Below, one piece after another: positions 46,771 through 59,039 of a stretch of 64,000 nucleotides of DNA. Source of the DNA: Fragilaria crotonensis (taxonomy: Eukaryota > Bacillariophyta > Fragilariophyceae > Fragilariales > Fragilariaceae); contig JAKSYS010000168.1 in the NCBI GenBank assembly GCA_022925895.1, positions 34,914 through 98,913 of the forward strand. Reading direction: 5' to 3'. The position numbers and the translations under genes were made by a program. The stretch's first letter is position 1. Each line of letters begins with the position of its first letter. Below the pieces are notes generated by a model, which saw only the letters and a program-made list of their open reading frames with translations, was not told where the DNA came from and made no database searches.

Positions 46771-49700
46771 TACGGGGCTTAACTGGACCGGTATTCAAAA
46801 CATCACATACACGATGGCACACTATGGGTGGTCAATTCGTAACGAAACTGCAACGGGAAATTAAATTCAAATTACCCGAGTTTAGTATGTCAAAGATAGT
46901 ACAATGGGTGTGTCACGAGGACACACATACGTTGCGCAAGAATGCACAGTATGACATGATCATCGGTGCAGATTTACTATCAGAATTGGGTATCGAAATT
47001 AATTTCAATACACAACGGATAGTATGGGAAGGTGTAGAAATTCCCATGAAAGAAAAACACGTAATATCCGATCTACAGAATGCTACAGCTATCTACTACC
47101 ACAGTATCGAACCTACGGTACTCAAGGAAGCAGAAGCGAGGCAGAAACGTATACTGGATGCAGACTATAGTGCGTTAGATCTGGATGACTACGCACACAT
47201 GGATACGCACCTAAGTAACGATCAACAAAAACAACTCGTACGTTCGCTACGAAAGTATCCGAAGTTGTTTAGTGGAGGACTGGGCGTACTCAATGTACCG
47301 CCTGTACATCTCGAACTACGGCCCTTAAGTAAGGATGAGAAGCCGTATCACGCTCGTCCGTTCCCTGTACCAAAATGCTACGAGGAAACAACGAAGAAAG
47401 AAATTCAACGTTTATGTGACATAGGAGTATTAACGGTGCAATGACTCCAGTGGGCGGCACCAACGTTCATACAGCCTAAAAGACTGGTGACGTTCGAGTC
47501 CTAACGGACTTTCGTGTACTTAATAGGTACATAAAACGTAAACCATACCCGTTACCCAAGATTGCAGACCTTCTTCAGAAACTTGAAGGGTTTAATTGGG
47601 CAACGGCTCTGGACTTAAGTATGGGCTACTACCATATTGTCCTGGATAAAGAATCCAGCTATCTATGTACAATGATTGTACCCTGGGGCAAATATCGCTA
47701 CTGTCGCCTACCTATGGGTTTGAATGGCAGTCCTGACATCTTTCAGGCCATAATTAATGACATTATGGGCGATTTGCCTAATGTGCGTGCGTACTTAGAT
47801 GACATACTGATTACAACAGCAGGTTCCTACGAGGACCATCTTCAGCATGTTGAACTCGTGTTGCAACGCCTAACTGATGTTGGCTTTGCCGTTAACCTAC
47901 GTAAATCCTCGTTCGCTGTGACCGAGCTTGATTACTTAGGATATTGGATTACTCGTCGCGGTATCCAACCTCAACCTAAGAAAGTGGAAGCGATTATGCG
48001 GCTGACACCACCAACTACCAAACGGCAGTTAAGACGTTTCTTAGGTATGATCAATTACTACCGTGACATGTGGCGACGTAGAAGTCACATACTAGCACCG
48101 CTTACGGCGCTGTGTTCTGCCAAAGCTAAATTTATTTGGCACGATAAAGAACAGAAAGCATTTGAAGACATTAAGGCCATAATAAGTCGAGAGACATTAC
48201 TGGCTTATCCTGACTTCTCAAAAGACTTTCACATTTATACGGACTCCAGTGATTATCAACTGGGAGCAGTCATAATGCAAAATGACCGTCCGTTAGCTTT
48301 CTACAGTAGGAAACTTAACAGCGCTCAAAACGTTACACGACTGGTGAACAAGAGCTGTTATCCATAGTAGAAACACTTAAGGAATTCAAAAATATACTAT
48401 TAGGTCAAAAACTGATAGTACATACCGATCATAAGAATCTCCTATATCAGAAAATGTCCACTGATCGTATATCGATGGAGACTCCTGATAGAAGAGTTTG
48501 GACCTACCTTTCTACATATAAAAGGAGAAAAGAACGTCATTGCTGACGCCTTGTCAAGATTAGATGCGAACTTCAATGAGAAGTTACCAACAGAGCCTAC
48601 AAATGATACGATGGCTTACATCTTCATGACAAAAACAGACGTTAAAGAAACTGACTTTCCGTTAAGTCCTATGCTAATCGCTAAATACCAACGGTTAGAT
48701 AATGAGCTTAAACGAAGAAGTACGAAATCAAAAGTCAGAACTTCAATACCAAAACAATTGAAGGAGTTGAGGTCATTACGTACCAAGGAAAAATATATAT
48801 TCCTATTCAACTTCAACAACGCGTAGTGGCTTGGTATCATGAGTATCTAGCACACCCAGGCGAATCACGCACTGAAGCAACGATACGACAAACATGTACG
48901 TGGCCAAAATTACGTAGTCACGTTGAGACATTCTGTAAGACGTGTCGTACGTGTCAACTATTTAAGAAACAAAGGAAGAAGTATGGACACTTACCTCCTA
49001 AGGAAGCTGAAGAACTTCCCTGGTCTCGTGTAAACGTAGACTTGATTGGACCATACGTTGTACGTACTCCAACGTCTACGCATACACTTCGTGCGTTGAC
49101 TATGATTGATCCCGTAACAGGATGGTTCGAAGTCATAGCAATACCAGATAAGAACGCACATACTGTTATGGAAGCGTTTAATAATACGTGGTTGACGAGA
49201 TATCCACGACCCCAACATATAGGGTATGATAACGGTTCCGAATTCAAAGCACAATTCAAACAAATGTGCGAGAATTATGGTATGAAAGAAAAACCGTCAT
49301 CCAGTTACAACCCACAATCAAACGGTATTGTAGAACGAGTACATCAAGTACTGGGTAATGCACTTCGGACATTCGAACTCGAACAAAAAGAACTCGATGC
49401 GAATGACCCTTGGGGACCGTTCCTAAGTGCAGCTGCGTGGGCAATACGTAGTACAGTACATACTACATTAGATGCTACACCCGGACAGTTAGTATTTGGA
49501 CGCGACATGTTGTTGCCCATCCAATTAAAGACGGATTGGGCTAGGATAAGACAACGTAAGCAAGATACTATTAACGCCAATAATAAAAAGGAAAATGCTA
49601 AACGCATTGAACACGAGTACCGTGTTGGCGAAAAGTCCTACTAGAAAAACCAGGACTGATCTCCAAATTATCCGCCCCACGTACGGGACCTTATCGGATT

Positions 49701-49807
49701 ACTGAAACCTATGCTAATGGTACAGTACGCATTCAACGTGGCATTGTCAATGAACGTGTCAACATACGTCGACTAACACCATATAAAGAACGCGTACCGC
49801 CCAATTA
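46572..49807 (+). pseudogene. pol: Retrotransposon pol (protease, RT, RNase H, integrase), frameshifted
   Basis: The aspartic protease has LLDTGASATII (46720-46755) and MIIGADLL. RT spans 47330-48000: the frame breaks near 47444-47620, then continues open with YLDDILI. RNase H has YTDSSDYQLGAV (48235), and the frame is lost again near 48350-48550. Integrase has an HHCC finger (HEYLAHPGES...CKTCRTC) and a D-D-E core (VDLIGPY, YDNGSEF, SNGIVERVHQ) in 48826-49644. At least four indels separate segments whose motifs are all present. The 3' end near 49660-49800 changes frame once more. Confidence 0.85.
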
Positions 49808-49817
49808 GGGAAGCGAG

Positions 49818-50201
49818 TGCAGTACACCGCACGTGCCCTTAGCGTAGTGCGATACAGTATACTATATTACTAGTATCCAGTACTACAATACAATGGCCAT
49901 GTATAGTACTTGGATATACCGGTAGACTAGTAATACCATAGTACAGTGCAACAATAGAACACTGATCCTGTACAACAGTACAACCGTACAACAGTAGAAT
50001 GAGAACTGTCTGACATCTCTTGGAGACTCACTGAGTCTCCTAGATGAATGAAAGAGAACAGTCCAATCCCACCAAGGATGGGACTGCTCTCTTGTTTTAA
50101 AAACTAGTCTCATAACTTTTAATAAGGTGCAACTATTAATCCTTTAAAACTAGCTACAAATTAGCCTCCAAAATAAAACTGATTACTTCGCGCGTAGGGC
50201 A
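49818..50201 (+). repeat. 3' LTR
   Basis: 384 bp, nearly identical to 44960-45343. It is followed by CAAGC, the right target-site duplication (50202-50206), and then by Crypton copy 2 sequence. Confidence 0.9.
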
Positions 50202-50290
50202 CAAGCCACAATTTGAGTGAGGAGTGAGCACATAGCACAATACACAGGAATGAGGGCACCCCAACATGCGACATTAGAGGACTTACTATT
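50202..50290 (-). pseudogene. Crypton-like copy 2, continuation beyond the retrotransposon
   Basis: CAAGCCACAATTTGAGTGAG and the following sequence to about 50275 align with copy 1 at about 4800-4860, completing the interrupted element. Homology then fades. Confidence 0.75.
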
Positions 50291-50963
50291 TATTATGCAG
50301 CAAGCACAGAAAAAATTCAGTCCATAAATGGATCATAAAATAGCTGGCCCAACCTGATGCGTGAAATTTTGTGAGGTGCAATGAATTTCGCAGCCTAATC
50401 TGACAGTTTGATATCCCTTCGACATCAAGGTCAGATGCAGTTTCGCACTCAGTCACTTACTTGAGTGGTATGGGTGATATGGGTAAAGGAGCAGCTTTTG
50501 TATACAAGTTCCGGTTGAATTCGGCAAAGTGCAAGCTTTTTGTGTACGCACCATAAAATGCAACGCATAAATGGCCGGAGCTACGCCATTTTATCAGTTT
50601 TTAGCCCGTAGGTCCGGTAGTACAAGTTGTTGGAAGCTGGAAGCTGAAAGTGTTCTCAGAGTGTGCGAAACCTTGAAGCACTAATTGTCCTATGATAAGG
50701 TCCTAAGCCATTTTGGAGCTGAAAGCTGAAAGGGTACTCCGAGTATACAGACCGGTGCTCAGGTGCACAAACAAAAGTACTAGTATAGATCGACATCTCC
50801 TCATAGGATGCGCATAAACTTGTTCTAGAGTGAGTAATTTGTAATACTGTACGACAAGGAGCATAAGAGACGTAGAGACTTGAAACACTAAACCGAAAGC
50901 AGTGCTGCAACAAGGAGCTCCGGCTTTTCACCTCCCAATAATGCATCACTACGCAGTTAGCTG
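50291..50963. other. Intergenic, no gene seen
   Basis: No ORF with recognisable content. It has two tandem 7-bp duplications, GGAAGCT x2 (50632-50645) and AGCTGAA x2 (50717-50730). Confidence 0.45.
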
Positions 50964-52244
50964 CTACTGAACCATCTCAGCCTGGTTTACTTGCTCACGA
51001 TGTCGGTCGACAGTATCATGCACAAAACCGACCCCGTCGCGAATCGCACTTGCGCCCATGCAGACGCCATCCCACGCCATACATGCCGTTTCAAGCGGAT
51101 GCATCACTCGATTGAGAAGCGCACTGCCCACGTCTTGCGCCAATTTGCCCGCTCCACCATGGCGTTTCACTTGTCTCGATGCCACTCGCAGCGTTTGCTT
51201 CACGACGAGACCGCTGCAGAGAAACGATAGACGACCTGCGTGATAGACTTGAGCCGCCCCACGCTCCACAGATTGCACGATGGGCCCATTCGACAACGAG
51301 TCGTACACATGTTGCATCACACAATCGGCCAAAACGATCGGTGTTCCGATCAGAGCAGTTATCATGGCGACAGGCCACAGCGTTAATCCCAAGGCTGCAG
51401 CCAGAATCGGCTTCTTGGCGGCTTCCTCCTTACCCCAATGAGCAGCTGCAACAACCGCTGGTCCAAGGGGAGGCCAGCAAACACGCACACGATCGACCGG
51501 ATGGCGCCCCCTGCTACGCGTTTCTAACGTTTCCTTTGCCTGTTGCTCGTCGGCTTCATCGTCACAATCCTCCTCGTGAAGTATTTCAATCCGACTCGAA
51601 AACTCTAAATCTCGGGAAGCACTGCCACTTTGACCTGCAGCCAGGAGGCGTTCCGGGGTCAGGGTCGAGTGCATGCTTTTCAAAGACAGGATGAAAAGGC
51701 GAGCCGTGACAAGTGCCACATCGGCTATTTCATCCGCTTCGTTACTATCGATGCTTCGTAACGAAGCTTCAATGTCTCTCATTAGTGATGTTGCACCCGA
51801 GAGAGCATCAATCATTTCGTTTTCAGACATGGTTGCTAGTTGTTCTTGGTGAGTAGTATCGTTTGAGGCGACATTTTCGTTTGCTGGCGGCACAGCCGAT
51901 CGTACATCTTCTAGACAGGCCCTTGCCATAGCTCGTTTTTCTTGGTCACTCTGGCCATCCATCTCTCCCGCAAGATTACCAATCACATCTGCCAACTCTT
52001 GGCAGCACCGTACGATGGCAGACCCTAATACTTCATCTGATTCGAGCTGGGCAAGGAAGGTATCAGCATTGTCGAGCAAATCGCCAATCACTTTAATTGC
52101 TTTCTCAGCCGCATTTTCATGCGTCTTGCGGCGATTGATAGCGTCTTCGATATCTGAAGATAGCAGTTGCAACTCGGGATATCGATTGGTGTGAGTCTTC
52201 GACGGTTTCATCATGGTTTGTTCACAGAATGCATTGTTGTGCAA
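50964..52244 (-). CDS. Hypothetical protein with central hydrophobic region
   Basis: 426 aa, fully open. Not recognised. Residues 1-230 are acidic and helical with several coiled-coil-like stretches (INRRKTHENAAEKAIKVIGD). A proline-containing WPPLGPAVVAAAHWGKEE leads into a long hydrophobic stretch (AAALGLTLWPVAMITALIGT, about residues 285-315) that could be one or two membrane spans or a membrane hairpin. The C-terminal ~100 residues are amphipathic (GGAGKLAQDVGSALLNRV). The start could be MHNNAF (52244) or MMKPSK (52214). Intact, with codon use like its neighbours, so it is probably a real host gene. Confidence 0.65.
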   Translation of the reverse strand: MHNNAFCEQTMMKPSKTHTNRYPELQLLSSDIEDAINRRKTHENAAEKAIKVIGDLLDNADTFLAQLESDEVLGSAIVRCCQELADVIGNLAGEMDGQSDQEKRAMARACLEDVRSAVPPANENVASNDTTHQEQLATMSENEMIDALSGATSLMRDIEASLRSIDSNEADEIADVALVTARLFILSLKSMHSTLTPERLLAAGQSGSASRDLEFSSRIEILHEEDCDDEADEQQAKETLETRSRGRHPVDRVRVCWPPLGPAVVAAAHWGKEEAAKKPILAAALGLTLWPVAMITALIGTPIVLADCVMQHVYDSLSNGPIVQSVERGAAQVYHAGRLSFLCSGLVVKQTLRVASRQVKRHGGAGKLAQDVGSALLNRVMHPLETACMAWDGVCMGASAIRDGVGFVHDTVDRHREQVNQAEMVQ

Positions 52245-52599
52245 ACGCCACCTCTACATAGGGGCAAGTACTACTACCGGTAGTACTATTCTCATAGCTC
52301 ATAGTACTGTGAACTGGTACAACGCTACATACGGGTCGCAGAAATAGAAAATCTGGTATGGTACCGGTAGTCTACCGGTCGTACTCGGAGTACAAAGCAC
52401 AATAGCACAATAGACAATACTCCAATACTGTACACACGAACTATCGTGTCGTGTGATGCGAGGGGTAATTCAAGAATTTTGTGTTTTAAGTCGATTGGCA
52501 TTGATACTCTCTTCAGCACAGTGAACCCAGACGATAGTCTAGCTGCAAGGATTGAATTGCTTGTTATAGTAGGACTGAAGGTTAATCACGGTCAGCAAT
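52245..52599. other. GTAC-rich intergenic between two minus-strand genes
   Basis: Positions 52265-52440 are dense in GTACTA, GTACC and GTACTC words, with ACCGGTAG occurring three times in various orientations. No gene is seen. Confidence 0.45.
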
Positions 52600-55500
52600 T
52601 TACTTCCTCATGAGGAGATTAACTATTTCATCAACCATTTCGTCCCCGCTTCGGCTGTCAGCTTTTTCGATCAGTGAGGACAACACAATATCCAGTTTCC
52701 GCCGCAGCTCACGAAACACCACCCCGGTTTGCGCAGCCATATCCAATTGAATCCAATCATCAACAAAGACTTTCCTTTCTAAGTGCTTTACTACAACGTC
52801 CCCGCCAAAAAGAATCAAGGTGAGGGGATGAACGGGGCTTGTCACAGATACGGTCGTCCGTCCAGTCGCAAACTTTTCATGAAACATAATCCAGTCAGAT
52901 CCAAACCCTTTCTTCTTGTGATTGACGGACGAAGAATGGAAGTGAAGGCGTTCTTGCTTGTGCCACAAGACAGGTGGATCGTCCTTATGTTCTTGGACAG
53001 CGTGAGCAATGTTGGGGTATAGTCCCGAGCAAATGACTGCGTGGACGACCACCTCGAGCTCTCCGTTCGAGCTGTAAACACTTTTCGCGACGTCATGTTC
53101 TCTAAGTTTGCCTTGTACAAACCCAATCTGACAAAGAAGCTCTAGATTCTGTTCCCGGAAGTCGCGAATCTCTCTCATTACAGTCCAATTGATCCACTTC
53201 TTGCGACAGTACCCTCGGCCTTGATCCTTTGAATTCTGAACTTCAGGCACATAAGCATTCCACAGCTTGACAAAGCTGAGAAAGTCGGACGATTCATGCC
53301 GAAATTCCCTTTGCGCAGCTTCGGCTTGATACGTATCGTGCATGGCTTGTACGAATGGCGACTTAACCGAGAGAGCTCCAACAATTGTCAAAATTGGATC
53401 TAAGCACTTGAATACTGCCCCAAAGATCAGCATCTTGGCCAGTCGGACATTGACAGGAATCCTGGCCACGTGTTGACCTAGGATGGTAAGTGACTCCTCG
53501 TCTGCGAAGACGTTAACAATACCGACTTCCTTCAACGAGCGAACGGCTAGGTTGACGGCATCAGCGGGCGGAGGCTGTGTGCTTGCATCAAAAACTTTGC
53601 ACAGCTTCTTGACAGCTTACCCGCTAAGATATGGAGGCACACCTCCTCCAAGGGGATGCGCTGCAGCTCCGGCGTGGTTTGATCCTTCAGGAGCAATTCA
53701 GCGGTTCGAGACGAAAAGAGTCGACAGCATATTCCCTCCTTCACGCGCCCAGCTCTTCCGGCACGTTGTTTGATGCTAGCCTTAGAACACCAATCTAAGA
53801 CAAGCTTTGACGTGGCGTATCGTTTGTCGTGTCTTACCTCCCGAACGAGTCCGCTGTCAATGACACATACAACATCTGGGATAGTGACGCTTGTCTCTGC
53901 AATATTGGTAGCAAGGATTATCTTTCGACACCCGCGACGCGATGGACGGAACACTCGCTTTTGATCATGAGGTGAGAGAGACGAGTGAAGTGGAATGATT
54001 TCGAAGAGTGTTGTGTCTCCGAAAATGCGGCTGCCAGTGAGCCGATTCATCATCGTTCGAATCTCTGACATTCCTGGGAGGAATACAAGAACGGAACCGT
54101 CAGCTACTGTGTTACCACTAGGGGTCAGCAGGCTCTTGTTGTTCGCGTTTGAAAGAAAAACAAGGGTGTCTTCGATCAAATCATAGTTCAGAACTTTCTC
54201 GTCAACTCTGTCCAAAGACCTCTGTGTGGTCGTCTTATAACCGGGGAAATGTCCTGAAACATGGGAATAATCTGTTAGCGACTCAAGGTCCAAAACTTGC
54301 CGTCGCTTCTCACCACCTCGTGTGGTGATCCACAATTCTTCTGTGTTTCGATGCTTCGGCAAATTCCTTAATGCAAACATTGAATCTTCTTCAATAACAT
54401 GATCTGTTGCATCCATCAGGTCTTCGAGAAAATACTGTGCAACTGGAAATGTGCGTCCAGGCACGTTTACAAGTGGAGCTCCGCCGAAAAAGGAGCAGAA
54501 CATTTCTGAATCAAGTGTGGCAGACATCTGGTAATATCGACACAAAGATCAGAGGCACGAAAAAAGCAGCTTGGCAATCGATGAGGCAAGAAATGGTCTT
54601 ACCAGTATAACTTTCAAATCCGGTCTTGACGTTTTTAATAGCCGTCGTAATGCGATCAGGAGAAAATCAATTTGCCAGCTTCGCTCGTGTACCTCATCGA
54701 CGACAACTGTTGTGACGCCAGAAAGTGATGGATCCTCTTGCAGTCGTCGCAAAACAACCCCAGTAGTGCAGAAAAGAAGCTTCGTCCGTTGACTCTTTAC
54801 TGCATCACCTCTGATTTGGTAGCCAACAAGGTCTCCGAGCCTCACACACATTTCATCTGCGACTCTTTCAGCAACGGACATAGCTGAAATGCGTCTCGGT
54901 TGTGTACAGATCAAAGAGATAGCATCGCCGACACCGCTTTCAAGACCATTTTCAAGAATGAATTGGGGCCCTTGCGTTGTTTTTCCAGCGCCAGTTTCGG
55001 CGCAAAGTACGGTCACGGAATTATCTGCAACACATTTCAACAACTCGTCACGGTAGGCAAACATCGGGAGTCGTTGCCGGACGTCTTGCATTGCCTTGTA
55101 AGCAGCGCTTTCTCTTCGTCGCGAGAAATCTAACATCAACGCATGTCCCAATTGATTTTTCGGCGGATCGCTTCCAGTGCTTGGAGTATCAACACGTTCG
55201 TCCCACACTTCAGCGTCAACCGAAGGGTATATTGGCTGTTCCTCAACCAAAATCTTGATTTTGGTTTCCTTGGTGTCGCCAATTTGTAGCTGTTTTGGAA
55301 TGAGATCAATTAATCTTCTAATTTTCTCATTCTTCAGATCTCTGACTTCTTCTTTTTCACGAGAGGTTGCCTGTTCTGCCTGATGAAGCCATGACTTCCA
55401 TAGGTCTCGAAAAACGGGAGGGAACAGTCGGTATAACGGAAGCTCGGGGGATAGTCGGAAAAGGGCGATTGTTGCCACGTGCTGATGAGAATCAGCAGTA

Positions 55501-56804
55501 TCAAAAAATGGTCCTTGTTCGTCGACGAGCACTTCTGGCGTGGTCTTCACAACGAGGCGGTATGACCCTTTGGAAACTCCGTTTGCGAGTTTAGAAAAAG
55601 AGGGGCGAGGTACTTTATGCTTTTTACACCATTCCTCCAGCTGATTTTTGGGCGTTGTACCTGTCCATCCTTTTGGAATGGATGGTTGTGAACTTTGCAG
55701 ACTCTTCGTATCCTGTACGTCAACAGCTGATGAAGGCTGTTTGTCTTTTACTTGCAATTGCTGTACAGCGTCGTCGTCAGGTTCGTCAAACATTAAAAGA
55801 GCGACTGCCATATCATCTTCGTAATCATCAATTGCGTCTTCATCATTACCATGATGCCCCATACTTGCCCCTTCGTTCACTTCTGTCGTTGAGGCCTTCC
55901 TTTCGTCCTCAACAAGTGTTGCTTCCCTCGCTTTATGTTTTGCGATCGACACTCGGAGTTTCTTCGCTTGTCCCTGCATCGTAGAAAGGCGTTGCTTCAT
56001 TGCCTTGATTTCATGCTTGCTTCTCATGTAGTTTGATGCCTCGTCGTTGACATCAGAGCGGAGTGCCTCAATCTCCAGTTCAACCTTTTGTAGTTGTAGT
56101 TCGGTCGAGGATAGCACTTCGACTTGTGACTTCTGTTCATCAGCGATGTCAGCAACAGTTTCTGCAATATGGTCGTCATTAACATCATCGTATTCGTATT
56201 GATTCAAGATCCATGATTTATCTACATCGTTGTGCGTATCATCGTCAGTGCCACCCACATCCACAGATTTTTGGAGCTGTGCGGGCTGAGTGATTGATTC
56301 GACAAGAACGACTTGATGTCTACTTGATCCATCAAGCTGCGGTAACGGTTGCACAACTTCTATCGACGAGTTGCCTTGCAACATTGGCTCGCGTAAATGC
56401 TGTTCCGTGAATACTGCCGGCAGTTCTTCTATTGGTTCATTTAAACATAGCCAATCGAGGGCCGATTCCAGCGTGAACAGATCGGATGTTGGTAGCTTGG
56501 TCGAATTGCTGCAAAGGCCAAGAACGACGCGCTTGATCTGACCATCAGAGAATTTGTATTGAATCAACTGATCGTAAAGATTTTCTATCCTTCTTGAGAA
56601 TCGTTTCGAGGTCGTGTCGACAACATCTACCGTAATCGCAGATACAGGCGCGTCAGCTGAGAGTTGACTGCATGTCGACTCCAACACTTGCAAATCGCCA
56701 TCTGACTTCGCTGTGGTGGCCGTTGCGTTGATCTTGGGGGCCGAGGCAGACGTGCTGTAGCCTCTTGTGTCTTGCTTCAACTTCTTGCCTTTCTTTTTGG
56801 CCAT
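52600..56804 (-). CDS. DHX29: DHX29-like DExH-box RNA helicase
   Basis: DHX29 helps 40S ribosomes scan structured 5' UTRs. The start at 56804 (MAKKKGKKLKQ, in an ACAATGGCC context) is preferred over 56879. Exon 1 is 56804-54603, the intron is 54602-54528 (75 nt, GT-AG), and exon 2 is 54527-52600. The N-terminal part has a UBA-like helix set and ALDWLCLNEPIEELP, a DHX29 hallmark. Helicase motifs: CAETGAGKTTQ (I), VVDEVHERS (II), LMSATLDSEMF (III, created by the splice), ATNIAETSVTIPD (V) and QRAGRAGRVKEG (VI). HA2 and OB-fold regions follow to LLMRK. One base appears missing near 53612 (between LHILAG and KLCKVFDASTQPPP), which splits exon 2 into two frames. Otherwise it is intact at about 1370 aa. 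DHX57- or YTHDC2-type helicases are the alternatives. Confidence 0.85.
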
Positions 56805-57459
56805 TGTAGGCGAAATGATGGACTGAACCTCTACTTTAGCTATTTGATACTCCGAGTATTGGGTAGCAGGTACTGGCACTACTAGCTAGTAGCTTGTCGT
56901 GTACTGAGTACTGTAGTGTACCGTATTGCCCAGCAATCCGCAAATATCCAAGATCCAAGGTTATACTCAACTTCATTTGTAGGTACGAGTACTACGGTAC
57001 AGTGAGAACACACTCGCCGTACCGGTCACAGTAGGAGGCGCGACTACCGAGTACAGTAGTCGGGGACAAGTACTGGAGTACTCGAGTAGATAACAAAGAA
57101 AAAAAAACCTCAAATTACGTACAGTACTGCCGCGATATCCTGTGTTCATAGACATTCGACCCGCACGGTGAGACCCGTGCCTCGTTTGAGACAGGACCGC
57201 ACTTATTGTGAAAAAAGCTTTGCGTTGTCTGATTCTCCACCATGAATCTTCTCAACGAATGAGCTGATTCTTTGATGCGTTGACGATCTAACAACTTGTC
57301 GATGCTATTCCCTGGACTGATCAGCGTCAATTATTAGGAAACCGCTACTTCTTGTGGCCACAAACGTGACAATCGTAAAGCAATAGTTTTGACCGAAATC
57401 AATGTTTGTTGGCGTCAACCTTAAATGGGACGAAGATGCTACACAAATGAACAATGCAT
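56805..57459. other. Promoter-side GTAC-rich intergenic
   Basis: Positions 56850-57125 hold many GTAC words (GAGTACTG, GTACTGTAG, GAGTACTCGAGTA). No gene is seen between the helicase start and the third Crypton copy. Confidence 0.45.
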
Positions 57460-58470
57460 ATGATATTTTCTGGAGAAGGTATGGCATACCAAGAATGACA
57501 AACTTTCAATTCTCTCCTTTGCTACTAGCTCATGTGGATGGCTCAATGCAACCAAAACTGGAACTCATCTGAGTCCATGGCTGACATGTTGCCGAGCACA
57601 CCAAAAACAACAAGGTTGTACTGGTCCAAACGTGTGAATGCTGACAAACAAGATACACCGTGGAAAGTTGAGTTGGGGTTCCTCAATCCTCAATCCTGTG
57701 AATTGTGCATTTTGCTCACATACTTTATAGCTCAAATTACATTTGAAATCAAATCCAAATTCTCCAAATGCATTCTATTATTGGCAACATTTGTGACAGC
57801 AGGCACAAGCCTAAGAAGGCCATCATGGTTCGAGGTGCATTCTGTGAAATGTTTAGATCATACCTAGGAATTCAAGGGTAAGGAGTTTGGCAAAAGTTTC
57901 ATATCAGTGCTGGGAAGTTTATCCAAATATGATGTTATTGGTTCATAGTATGCACATAGATGTGGAGCGACCAAGGACAAGAATGAAATCAGAGGTTGGC
58001 TGATGGAAGTGAACAGGTTTGCGTGTCCAATGTCTATGATGATGTTGAACTTCCTTACAATCCAGGTGTGCTGGTTGCTGAGGAGTTGTCAGGTGGTCAA
58101 TGACACAACCATGATGAACATATTTGTTAAAACTGATTCCTGTAGTTCCAAATATCAGTCAGTGACTCGCTGAATCAGCATGTCTTTTACCCTGGAGATC
58201 TTCAACATGATAAGGCATGATTGTTGTGACTGATTTGGTATCCAGGTATCCTGCTGGGTGATTTCAAGTGTGATGTAGCTACTTTTGGAATCAAAGCATG
58301 ATTGTGGTCATGATTTTGATGCCAAATTGAATCCAATCAAAAGGATAGCAGTGGCTGTGTTCGGCACAATCATGCAGCATTGTTCATTTGAAAAATTTGA
58401 GATTAAGGCAGAAAACAGTTTAATCACGCTCATTCCAACTCTAGGATTGGTGATCTATTGTTTCCTTATA
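57460..58470 (+). pseudogene. Crypton-like recombinase copy 3, degraded
   Basis: Aligns with copy 1 (opposite strand) from just before the intron to the linker. The intron equivalent (57479-57528, 50 nt, GTATGG...CTAG) is at the same place and again restores the frame (SGEAHVDGS), though the box I Arg is now His. The catalytic part is ruined: the H-x-x-R box has gone and stops are frequent, but RCGATKDKNEIRG and HDFDAKLNPIKR are still recognisable. The core-binding and GCR1_C ends are missing. Confidence 0.7.
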
Positions 58471-59039
58471 TGTTCTTGTTCAGTTTTCCAATATTCAACA
58501 CGACCACGCGGTGAATGCGACTTAAACTAACCGTAAGATCAATTATCATGCATATGTTTGGGTTGGAGGTTTGGGGTACATCGGTACAAGTACTGGAGCG
58601 TACCATAGTACATGTACAAGGTACTGTACCAGTAAAAGGAATGCTGAAAGTTGCGGTTTGCGATGCTGGCACATTTACGTCATTCACACAAAGATGACAT
58701 CAGTGAAGTTAATCACTAAATCACCTGTTTTCATTTTTCTCTAGAAACATCTGTTAAAAAATGCGCCAAAATTTAACACTTGAAGTTGACAGTCGGTTGT
58801 CACCATCTTATTGGCTGAGGGCAAACGTGGTGTCAATTCTCATCCGCCACCTTCCCTTCGGAACCAGACAAACCCCCTGCCACTAGAAAAACTGCAACCA
58901 AACCGAACCAATCATATATGATTCTCAAACGCTATATCCTGTTTACCAACGGTGCTCTCATTTTTCGGATGGAACTAAATACGAACTGGTCGAAGTTCAT
59001 TGCTGCTCCTCTGAATCTCATACATCCTGTTGCCTTATC
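58471..59039. other. Intergenic upstream of 59040 gene
   Basis: No gene is seen. GTAC words cluster at 58578-58632 (TACATGTACAAGGTACTGTA). The remainder is ordinary AT-rich DNA. Confidence 0.4.

Larger units (their letters stand above)
44960..50201 (+). mobile_element. Ty3/gypsy-type LTR retrotransposon inserted in Crypton copy 2
   Basis: A 5242-bp element with 384-bp LTRs that begin TGCAG and end GGCA, and a 5-bp target duplication. Domain order is gag with a CCHC knuckle, protease, reverse transcriptase, RNase H, integrase, which is the Ty3/gypsy order. A purine-rich AGGGAAGCGAG precedes the 3' LTR (49807-49817). The LTRs differ only by two 2-bp indels (near 45276/50133 and 45334/50191), so insertion is recent. 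Confidence 0.9.

Noticed and set aside
51179-51694. 171-aa plus-strand ORF
   Set aside because: Shadow of the intact 426-aa minus-strand gene; composition is unlike a folded protein.
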